A stretch of DNA of 52,534 nt from Caryophanales bacterium UBA1624 (GTDB lineage: Bacteria > Bacillota_I > Bacilli_A > RFN20 > CAG-826). Numbering within the stretch: position 1 is the stretch's first letter; each line of letters begins with the position of its first letter. Location: the NCBI GenBank assembly GCA_002321395.1, contig DCMK01000068.1:1-52534 (forward strand). Direction: 5' to 3'. Positions 8,377 to 15,171 of this stretch are shown here, piece by piece. The notes beneath the pieces were generated by a model, which worked only from the letters and a program-made list of their open reading frames with translations, ran no database searches and was not told the origin of the DNA. Both the position numbers and the translations under genes were made by a program.

Positions 8377-9845
8377 TGGAATACCTCGATTTGAGCATCC
8401 GTCAGATCCACGCGGCCTTGCTCCAAAAGAAGACGACCCCCCTTGAACTGGCCAAGCTGGCCCTGAAGCGGGCCAAGGAAAGCAAGGACAACGCGTTCGA
8501 GTTGATTTTGGAGGAGCAGGCCCTTGAATTCGCCTCCTCCCTGGTCGAGCCGGAGGAGGACAACCTCCTATGGGGCATCCCTTATGTTGCCAAGGACAAC
8601 TTCTCGACCAAAGGAATCGAGACCACCGCCTCCAGCAACGTCTTGAACGGATACGTCCCTTTGTTCGACGCGACCGTCATCGCCAAACTCAAAGAGAAGA
8701 AATGCGTCCTGATTGGGAAGACCACCCTCGATGAACTCGCCATGGGCGGAACCGGGACCACGGGGCATAAAGGGATCACCTACAACCCCTACGACCCCAG
8801 CCATCGGCGCATGATGGGTGGATCCAGCTGCGGGAGCGCCGCCTGCGTCGCCTCCGGGATCGTCCCATTCGCCTTGGGATCGGATACGGGCGACTCGGTC
8901 CGCAAGCCAGCCTCCTTCGGCGGCTTGGTGGGCATGAAGCCGACTTGGGGCAGGATTTCCCGCTACGGGCTCTTCCCCTTCGCCCCCAGCCTTGACCACG
9001 TGGGCTATTTCACCCGCGGCGTCGAGGATTCCGCGATTCTTTTGAACGCTCTTGCCGGGCGCGATGAGATGGATTCCACCTCCTCCTTCCGCCCTGTGGA
9101 TGATTATCGGGCGGATCTTTCTTCCCCTCTTGCGGGCAAGAAAATCGCCGTTTTGAAGGAAATCCTCGATTCCATTTCCGACAAAACCCTTTTGGATAAA
9201 TTCAACCTCTCCCTTCAGAAGATGGAGCAAGAAGGGGCGGAGGTCCGCTTCGTTTCCTTCGGCGAGGATCTCCTTCCGTCCGTCTATGCGACCTACATCG
9301 TCATCTCCTGCGCCGAGGCAACCAGCAACGACGCGAACCTCGACGGCATCAAGTTCGGGCCTAATTACGGGGGGAAGACCTACCAGGAAGTGATGTTCAA
9401 CGCCCGGACAAAAGGCTTCTCCGAGCTCATCAAGAGGCGCTTCGTCATCGGCAGCTTTGCCTTGATGAGGGAGAACCAGGACGTCTTGTTCCTCCGCGCC
9501 CAGAAGAACCGGGCCAAAATCGTGGAAAGGGTCAATCAGATCCTCGCCGATTCCGATTTCATCTACGTCCCCGCCGCCCCCTCGATCGCGGGGAAGCTTG
9601 GAGAGGCTTCCGACAAGCTCTCCAACGAATATCTGATCGCCGACAACCATTTGGCTTTGGGCAATTTCGCCGGGCTCCCTTCCTTGACCCTTCCCTTGGG
9701 GATGGAAGAGGGGATGCCTCTCGGCGTGAACTTCATGGGGCGCGCCTTCGAGGAAAAGGAACTCTTGGGCGTGGCTCGGCGCTTTGAGGAGATCACCGGG
9801 CTAGAAGGGCTCTCCACCTTGAACGAAAAGGAGGGGAATCTATGA
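8373..9845 (+). CDS. gatA: Glutamyl-tRNA(Gln) amidotransferase subunit A
   Basis: Amidase-signature glutaminase that releases ammonia from glutamine for GatB. The 490 residues contain the catalytic lysine in YVAKDNF (K74), the GGSS segment (cis-serine, about 151-152) and the nucleophile in GSDTGDS (S175). The usual GSDTGGS is changed to GDS; from memory that variant also occurs in Mollicutes. The protein has the full length for the family. It overlaps gatC and gatB by four bases each, so all three subunits should be made in a coupled way. Confidence 0.96.
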   Translation: MMEYLDLSIRQIHAALLQKKTTPLELAKLALKRAKESKDNAFELILEEQALEFASSLVEPEEDNLLWGIPYVAKDNFSTKGIETTASSNVLNGYVPLFDATVIAKLKEKKCVLIGKTTLDELAMGGTGTTGHKGITYNPYDPSHRRMMGGSSCGSAACVASGIVPFALGSDTGDSVRKPASFGGLVGMKPTWGRISRYGLFPFAPSLDHVGYFTRGVEDSAILLNALAGRDEMDSTSSFRPVDDYRADLSSPLAGKKIAVLKEILDSISDKTLLDKFNLSLQKMEQEGAEVRFVSFGEDLLPSVYATYIVISCAEATSNDANLDGIKFGPNYGGKTYQEVMFNARTKGFSELIKRRFVIGSFALMRENQDVLFLRAQKNRAKIVERVNQILADSDFIYVPAAPSIAGKLGEASDKLSNEYLIADNHLALGNFAGLPSLTLPLGMEEGMPLGVNFMGRAFEEKELLGVARRFEEITGLEGLSTLNEKEGNL

Positions 9846-11269
9846 ATTTCGAAGCGATCATCGGGCTTGAAATCCACGTTCAGATGAAGACGAAGAGCAA
9901 GATGTTCTCCGCCTCCCCGAACTCTTTCTCCCGCCTCCCCAACAGCGAAGTCACCCCGTTCGACATGGCTTTCCCCGGCACGATGCCGCGGGTCAACAAG
10001 CAAGCCGTCATCAACGCGATCCGCGTGGCCAACGCGCTGCACATGAGCATCGACCACACGCTTTACTTCGACCGCAAAAACTATTTCTACAGCGACTTGC
10101 CCAAGGGTTTTCAAATCACCCAGCAACGCCGCCCGATCGGCAGCAACGGCTATTTGGACATCCTGGACAAAGAAGGGAAGACCAAGCGGATCCGCATCGA
10201 GAGGATCCACATGGAGGAAGATACCTGCAAGCAGCTCCATCTGAGCGATTGCACGCTTCTGGACTATAACCGCGCCGGGACGCCTTTGGTGGAGATCGTC
10301 TCGATGCCGGATCTGCGCTCCGGGACCGAGGCCATGCACTACGTGGAGGCGATCCGGAACATCGTCGTCTATTCCTTGACCAGCGACGGCAAGATGGAGG
10401 AAGGGTCGCTCCGCTGCGACGTCAACGTCTCCCTCCGCCCCTTCGGCGAGGAGAAGTTCGGCACGAAGGTCGAAATCAAGAACCTCAACTCCATCAAGAA
10501 CATCGAGCAGGCTTTGGATTATGAAATCGCCCGCCAAAGCGCCTGCCTTCTGACCGGGGTCCCGGTTCAGCAGGAGACCCGGCGCTTCGACGAAGCCAGC
10601 GGGAAAACGGTTTTGATGAGGGTCAAGACCGACGCGGTCGACTACAAATACTTCTGCGAGCCGAACATCGCCCCCATCGCCCTTTCGGACGAATTCGTCC
10701 AAAACGCGATCGATACCTGCCCGGAGCTCTACGATCGTAAGAAGGAACGTTACTTGAAGTCCGGGCTTTCGGAGACCGACGCTTCCATCGTCTTGTCCGA
10801 TTTGGCGATGTCCTCCTACTTCGAAGAGGCCTGCAAAGGGGCGAAATCCCCAAAGACGGTGGCCAACTTCCTGATCGTCGAAGTCAATTCCTACCTCAAC
10901 AAAGAAGGGAAGAAGATCTCCGAGTTCCCCCTTACCCCCGCTCAGCTATCCGACGTCTGCAACCTGCAGGATGAAGGCTATACACATAAGCAGGCCATGC
11001 AGATCTTCGCCTATCTTCTGGATCGCGGCGGCGACGCCGAATCGGCCCGGAAGGCTTTGAAGATCGAGAAGCAGAGCACGGATTCCGGGGCGGTCCTCGC
11101 CTTCGTCAATCAGGTTTTGGACGCCAACCCGCAGTCGATCCTCGACTGGAAAGCCGGGAAAGACCGCGCGATCGGCTTCTTGGTGGGCCAGGTCATGAAG
11201 CTCAGCAAGGGGAAGGTTAACCCCGCCGCGGTTTCCAAGACCCTGCAAGAGGAAATCAAGAAGAGGTAA
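9842..11269 (+). CDS. gatB: Aspartyl/glutamyl-tRNA amidotransferase subunit B
   Basis: The kinase and transamidase subunit that phosphorylates Glu-tRNA(Gln) and converts it to Gln-tRNA(Gln). The 475 residues begin with the family signature IGLEIHVQMKTKSKMF and contain PGTMPRVNK, KNYFYSDLPKGFQITQ, the invariant RIHMEEDTCK, and DYNRAGTPLVEIVS. A C-terminal helical YqeY/GatB tail for tRNA binding follows (ending VNPAAVSKTLQEEIKKR). Length is typical. Two bases separate its stop from the next gene, so the operon continues. Confidence 0.97.
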   Translation: MNFEAIIGLEIHVQMKTKSKMFSASPNSFSRLPNSEVTPFDMAFPGTMPRVNKQAVINAIRVANALHMSIDHTLYFDRKNYFYSDLPKGFQITQQRRPIGSNGYLDILDKEGKTKRIRIERIHMEEDTCKQLHLSDCTLLDYNRAGTPLVEIVSMPDLRSGTEAMHYVEAIRNIVVYSLTSDGKMEEGSLRCDVNVSLRPFGEEKFGTKVEIKNLNSIKNIEQALDYEIARQSACLLTGVPVQQETRRFDEASGKTVLMRVKTDAVDYKYFCEPNIAPIALSDEFVQNAIDTCPELYDRKKERYLKSGLSETDASIVLSDLAMSSYFEEACKGAKSPKTVANFLIVEVNSYLNKEGKKISEFPLTPAQLSDVCNLQDEGYTHKQAMQIFAYLLDRGGDAESARKALKIEKQSTDSGAVLAFVNQVLDANPQSILDWKAGKDRAIGFLVGQVMKLSKGKVNPAAVSKTLQEEIKKR

Positions 11270-11271
11270 GC

Positions 11272-12033
11272 ATGGAAAAGGAGATCGAAGAGCTCAAATC
11301 CTATTTGGAAGGGGTCTCCTCTTTCGCTTTCCCCAAGTACAAAGAGCTCCCCGGGGTGGAGCTGTACATGGAGCAGGTCCTCAAATACATCAACGGGACC
11401 CTGGATTCCTTGACCTTGGGGCAGGAGAAGATGCTGACCTCCTTCATGGTCAACAACTACGTCAAGGCCAAAATGGTCTCATTGCCCGTGAAGAAACGCT
11501 ACTCCAAGGAGCAGATCGGCTATCTGATGGCCATTTGCTTGATGAAGTCCACGATCTCGATGGCGGATATGTCGCTTCTTCTGGAGCTCGACGGCCACGT
11601 TTCGGTGGACAAAGGAAGACTCTACGCCTTCTGGGCGAGCATGGAGAACTCCATCCTTACCGAGACGGCCCAAAGGACGCTTTCCCGGGTCAATTCGGCT
11701 TCCCGCCATTATTCTTCCCTCAAGGGCAAGAACAAAAAGAAGGCCGAGGACGACACCCGGGCGGTCTTGGGGCTCATCGCCTTGCGCCTAGCGATCCAAT
11801 CCCAAGCCAACAAACTCATCTCCGACTCCATCATCGCCGCCTTGAGGGCGGACATGCACGGGGAAAAGGGGCAGAAGAAAGCCGAGGAGACGAATAAGCC
11901 GACCCACCACGAGGAAAGGATGGCCAAGAAGGAGGCCAAGCGAATCGGGGCGGAGAGGCAGAAGAAAGAAGAGAACCAAAAGAGCCGTAAGAAGGCCGTC
12001 GCGCCGAAAGCGAAGAAGGAGAAACAAAAATGA
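11272..12033 (+). CDS. DUF1836 family protein with lysine-rich tail
   Basis: A 253-residue protein whose first about 190 residues match the DUF1836 family of Firmicutes: LPGVELYMEQVLKYIN, LTLGQEKMLTSFMVNNYVKAK, and KKRYSKEQIGYLMAICLMK. The family is predicted to be helical with a winged-helix-like fold; its role is unknown. Residues 195-253 form an extra, extremely Lys/Glu-rich tail (KKEAKRIGAERQKKEENQ) that could bind nucleic acid. It lies two bases after gatB and overlaps galE by four bases (ATGA), which makes it part of that operon. Confidence 0.8.
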   Translation: MEKEIEELKSYLEGVSSFAFPKYKELPGVELYMEQVLKYINGTLDSLTLGQEKMLTSFMVNNYVKAKMVSLPVKKRYSKEQIGYLMAICLMKSTISMADMSLLLELDGHVSVDKGRLYAFWASMENSILTETAQRTLSRVNSASRHYSSLKGKNKKKAEDDTRAVLGLIALRLAIQSQANKLISDSIIAALRADMHGEKGQKKAEETNKPTHHEERMAKKEAKRIGAERQKKEENQKSRKKAVAPKAKKEKQK

Positions 12034-13043
12034 AGAACATTCTCGTTACCGGGGGGACCGGGTTCATTGGATCGGAGACCGCCATCAAGCTGATTGAGAA
12101 CGGCTATCGGCCCATCCTCGTCGACAATCTTTCCAATTCCAAGGAGAAGGTGGTCGATCGGATTGAGGAAATCACCGGAGTCCGGCCCGTTTTCTACCGC
12201 GTGGACTGCTGCCATGCCGACGAATTCCGCGCGGTGTTTCAGAAAGAGCCCATCGACGCGGTGATCCACTTCGCCGGGCTCAAAGCGGTCGGCGAAAGCG
12301 TGGGCAAGCCCATCGAGTATTATGCCAACAACCTCATCTCCACGTTGAACCTCCTGGCTTTGATGAAGGAATTCAAGATGAAGAATTTGGTCTTCTCCTC
12401 CTCGGCGACCGTCTACGGGGTCCCGAAGCGCGTCCCGCTTTATGAGAGCGATCCGGTCGAAAGCGCGACCAACCCCTATGGGGAGACCAAAGTGATGATC
12501 GAGCGCATCTTGGAGGACGCCCAAAAAGCCGATCCAAGCTTCAACATCGCCTTGTTGCGTTACTTCAATCCGATCGGCGCCCACCCCAGCGGATTGTTGG
12601 GCGAAGACCCCAACGGCATCCCCAACAACATCATGCCCTATATCTCCCAAGTCGCGATTGGGAAAAGGGAGTATCTCCACGTCTTCGGCGGCGATTACCC
12701 GACCCCGGATGGGACCGGGGTGCGCGATTACATCCACGTCCTTGATTTGGCTCAGGGCCATGTCGCGACGCTTGCGAAGCTGGAGGAGAAGCCGGGGCTC
12801 GTCGTCTACAACCTGGGGACGGGCAGGGGGACTTCGGTTCTGGAGCTTGTGAACGCGTTCGAAAAGGCTACCGGGGTCAAGATCCCTTACCGCATCGAAG
12901 CGCGCCGCCCCGGGGACGTCGCGGAGAACTTCGCGGACGTCTCCAAAGCCGAGAAAGAGCTTGGTTGGAAGGCTGAGTTCAACGTGGAAGACGCCTGCCG
13001 GGACGCCTTTGCGTTCCAAAAGAAAAACCCTAATGGGATTTAA
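12030..13043 (+). CDS. galE: UDP-glucose 4-epimerase
   Basis: Short-chain dehydrogenase-type enzyme that interconverts UDP-glucose and UDP-galactose using tightly bound NAD+. The 337 residues show the Rossmann motif GGTGFIG (8-14), the serine region FSSSATVYG (123-130), the catalytic YGETK (Y150, K154), and the GalE-specific RYFNPIGAHPSG. The segment DGTGVRDYIHV and the ending ARRPGDVAENFAD are also typical. The length matches bacterial GalE. Specificity for UDP-GlcNAc/GalNAc cannot be excluded. It overlaps the DUF1836 gene and is followed by a terminator. Confidence 0.95.
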   Translation: MKNILVTGGTGFIGSETAIKLIENGYRPILVDNLSNSKEKVVDRIEEITGVRPVFYRVDCCHADEFRAVFQKEPIDAVIHFAGLKAVGESVGKPIEYYANNLISTLNLLALMKEFKMKNLVFSSSATVYGVPKRVPLYESDPVESATNPYGETKVMIERILEDAQKADPSFNIALLRYFNPIGAHPSGLLGEDPNGIPNNIMPYISQVAIGKREYLHVFGGDYPTPDGTGVRDYIHVLDLAQGHVATLAKLEEKPGLVVYNLGTGRGTSVLELVNAFEKATGVKIPYRIEARRPGDVAENFADVSKAEKELGWKAEFNVEDACRDAFAFQKKNPNGI

Positions 13044-13047
13044 GGGG

Positions 13048-13074
13048 AAGCGGGGATGAAGGGCTCCGCTTTTT
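13048..13074 (+). terminator. Intrinsic terminator after galE
   Basis: AAGCGGGG (13048-13055) pairs with CTCCGCTT (13064-13071), eight pairs with one wobble, loop ATGAAGGG, followed by TTT. It closes the pcrA/gat/galE region. Confidence 0.7.
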
Positions 13075-13119
13075 CCTAAGCGCCCCCATCCCTGAATTCG
13101 CCGAAAAGAAAAACGGATA

Positions 13120-13160
13120 CACGCCCTCCCTTTTTCGCGTGCGTGTGCGCGTAGGGCGTG
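13120..13160 (+). repeat. Inverted repeat touching the -35 box of the YegP-repeat gene
   Basis: CACGCCCT (13120-13127) and AGGGCGTG (13153-13160) are perfect 8-base inverted arms, with CGCG arms nested inside (13136-13139 and 13148-13151). The right arm overlaps the putative -35 hexamer GTGACA. It could be an operator or form a structured element. Confidence 0.45.
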
Positions 13161-13185
13161 ACAAAGCGGCAGGAACTAGTAAAAT
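13158..13185 (+). promoter_or_regulatory. Promoter of the YegP-repeat membrane protein gene
   Basis: GTGACA (13158-13163), 16-base spacer, TAAAAT (13180-13185). Downstream, AAGGAGG at 13194-13200 is a near-perfect Shine-Dalgarno sequence seven bases before the ATG at 13208. Confidence 0.6.
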
Positions 13186-13207
13186 GGGGCAAAAAGGAGG
13201 TTAATTC

Positions 13208-14716
13208 ATGATGAACAGCAAACGAAGCTTCCTCATCATCGCATCCGCTTTCGCTTTGCTTTGCGCCGCCGCGATCGGATGCTCTTTCATTCCATTCGCC
13301 AGCGCAGGGAGAATGGGGGAGTATTTCTCCGCGGAGAACTTTGGGTATTTGGGCCTATTGCTCAGCTTCCAAGGCGGGAAGGCTTTCGCCTTGGCCGGGG
13401 CCATCAGCTACGTCGGCATTGCCTTCGTCCTGGCGATGACCCTTCTTGGAATCAAAAAGAAGAAAGGGATTTCCTTGGTTCTGGAAGGACTCTCCGTCTT
13501 GGTAGGGGCCTTCGTCTTGATGCTCCTTTCTTCCTTCCTTGGATTCGGGAGGGATAATTCGTGGGCTTTGGGATTCGCGATCGCCTTGGCTTTGCTCGCC
13601 ATCGTCTCCGCCCTGCTTCCTTTTTGCTTCAAAGGAAGGGAAGAGGAAAGGAAACTGACCCCCCTTCCTTCGACCATCCCTTCGGTGGAAAGCAAAGCCG
13701 CCGAAAAGAGGAAGGATGAAGCCCCTTCGGAAACGAAGGAGGCGGAAGAGCCCGCGGAAGAAGGCAAAACGGAGGAATCCCCGAAGAAGGAGCCTTTGCA
13801 AGAGGCTGAGCCCAAAGGGGACGTCGAGCCGAAACAAGGGGAGGAGCCTCAGGAGGCCTTGAAGGAAGAAGAGAAGCCGCAGGAAGAAACCCCCAAGGAA
13901 GAGAAGCCCGCGGAGCAGCCTGGAAAAGCCGTCGCAAAGGAAGAAAAAACGGAGGAAAACGAAATGAAAGCCGAAAAGAAAGCCGCCAACAAAGCCCAAG
14001 GGAAGTATGAAGTCTATCCGGAAGCGGGGTTCTTCAAATACCGCTTGAAGGCCAACAACGGGGAAATCCTCATCGTCTCCAATGGGTATAAGACCCGGGA
14101 TGGGGCCCATAAAGGGATTGACACTTTGAAGAAGAACGTCGCCACCGGGGTCGCCAAAATCATCATCGACAAAAAGGGGTACGGCCAGTTCCGCATCTTC
14201 ACCCCGAACGATTCCCGCCTCATCGTCGCGGGCGAGTTCTACCCCAATCCCGCCGGGGCGCAGTCGGCCTTGAACTCCGTGGAGAAGTTCTACGGAACCG
14301 ACAAGATCGTCGATTTGGAGGAGATCCCCGATTCGGAGATCCGCGAATGGAGGATCGATCTTGGGAATGTGGAAGGCAGCGACAAAGGCAAGTTCGAGAT
14401 CTACGTCGACGAAGCCAAAAAGTTCCGCGGCAGGCTGCTCGCCAACAACGGTCAGCTTCTGTTCGCGACCGCGGCCTATACTTCCAAAGCCGGCGTCTTC
14501 GGGGCTTTGGCCAAGGCCCAGAAGAAATTCTCGAGCAAAGACGTCACCATCACCTGCGACAAGCAGGGGCGTTATCAGTTCGTCCTCTACGCCGACAACG
14601 GGGCCGTCTTGGTGATGGGCGAATCCTATCCCAACAAAGACCGCGCGATCTCGGCCGCGAAGAGCTCGAAGAACTTCGCCTTCAAGCCCACCATCGTCGA
14701 CGTCACTGAAGAATAA
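13208..14716 (+). CDS. Membrane-anchored protein with four YegP/DUF1508 repeats
   Basis: A 502-residue protein with three parts. Residues 1-140 hold about four transmembrane helices. Residues 150-265 are a low-complexity Glu/Lys/Pro linker. Residues 268-502 hold four repeats of the YegP (DUF1508) type, beginning near GKYEVYPEAG, AKIIIDKKGYGQF, GKFEIYVDEAKKF and VTITCDKQGRYQF; the first and third carry the typical L-x-A-N-N-G core and the fourth ADNG. YegP domains usually occur as short soluble tandem pairs of unknown function. An even helix count puts the repeats in the cytoplasm if the N terminus is inside. It has its own promoter, strong Shine-Dalgarno sequence and terminator, so it is a single-gene unit. 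Confidence 0.8.
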   Translation: MMNSKRSFLIIASAFALLCAAAIGCSFIPFASAGRMGEYFSAENFGYLGLLLSFQGGKAFALAGAISYVGIAFVLAMTLLGIKKKKGISLVLEGLSVLVGAFVLMLLSSFLGFGRDNSWALGFAIALALLAIVSALLPFCFKGREEERKLTPLPSTIPSVESKAAEKRKDEAPSETKEAEEPAEEGKTEESPKKEPLQEAEPKGDVEPKQGEEPQEALKEEEKPQEETPKEEKPAEQPGKAVAKEEKTEENEMKAEKKAANKAQGKYEVYPEAGFFKYRLKANNGEILIVSNGYKTRDGAHKGIDTLKKNVATGVAKIIIDKKGYGQFRIFTPNDSRLIVAGEFYPNPAGAQSALNSVEKFYGTDKIVDLEEIPDSEIREWRIDLGNVEGSDKGKFEIYVDEAKKFRGRLLANNGQLLFATAAYTSKAGVFGALAKAQKKFSSKDVTITCDKQGRYQFVLYADNGAVLVMGESYPNKDRAISAAKSSKNFAFKPTIVDVTEE

Positions 14717-14733
14717 CCTCAGTCCGAATTCCT

Positions 14734-14758
14734 GCCCTCGGGGAACCGAGGGCTTTTT
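14734..14758 (+). terminator. Strong intrinsic terminator
   Basis: GCCCTCGG, GGAA tetraloop, CCGAGGGC, then TTTTT: a perfect eight-pair stem with a GNRA loop, 17 bases after the stop of the YegP-repeat gene. Confidence 0.92.
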
Positions 14759-14806
14759 CGTTGTGGGTTCAATCGCCCCGGCGTGGCTTCTTTCCGCGCA
14801 TTCTTC

Positions 14807-14834
14807 TTGCATCTTCGCGAATCCGTCCTATCCT
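14807..14834 (+). promoter_or_regulatory. Possible promoter of csoR-copA
   Basis: TTGCAT (14807-14812), 16-base spacer, TATCCT (14829-14834). This would start the mRNA near 14841, inside the CsoR operator, leaving AGGGGG as a Shine-Dalgarno sequence. A TATAAT at 14855-14860 is an alternative -10 but ends one base before the ATG. Confidence 0.4.
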
Positions 14835-14839
14835 ACCTA

Positions 14840-14858
14840 TATACCCTAGGGGGGTATA
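14840..14858 (+). promoter_or_regulatory. CsoR-type copper operator
   Basis: TATACCC, spacer TAGGG, GGGTATA: a perfect inverted repeat matching the known CsoR operator pattern TACC-N-GGGGGTA of Firmicutes. It lies directly before the csoR start, so CsoR bound here would repress its own operon until Cu(I) releases it. Confidence 0.8.
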
Positions 14859-14861
14859 ATT

Positions 14862-15161
14862 ATGGAATGTCCGAATTGCCGAAAAAAGAAGCGCACGCCG
14901 CGGGGGGAGAAGGAGAAGAAATCCTTGGAGAACCGCATCGCGAAAATCCAGGGGCAGCTGAATGGCATCGCCTCGATGGTGGAGGATGACCGTTACTGTG
15001 GGGACGTTTTGATCCAAATCGCCGCGGTGGAGAAGGCCATCCAGTCTTTGGGCTATTTGATCCTCCAATCCCATTTGGAATCCTGCGTCAAAGAGGACGT
15101 CCTTTCGGGCAAGGATGGGGTGATGGAAGAGACGATGGACCTCATCAAAAAGCTGAAGTGA
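14862..15161 (+). CDS. csoR: Copper-sensing transcriptional repressor CsoR
   Basis: All-helical DUF156 repressor that leaves DNA when it binds Cu(I). The 99 residues have the family core (NRIAKIQGQLNGIASMVEDD) and the Cu(I) ligands in the C-H-C pattern: C46 (RYCGDV), H71 and C75 (SHLESC). It also has an unusual N-terminal CPNC pair (C3, C6) that could be a second metal site. A CsoR-type operator sits immediately upstream and copA ten bases downstream, so a copper role is well supported against other DUF156 members (FrmR, RcnR, CstR). Confidence 0.93.
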   Translation: MECPNCRKKKRTPRGEKEKKSLENRIAKIQGQLNGIASMVEDDRYCGDVLIQIAAVEKAIQSLGYLILQSHLESCVKEDVLSGKDGVMEETMDLIKKLK

Positions 15162-15171
15162 GGAAAACTGC

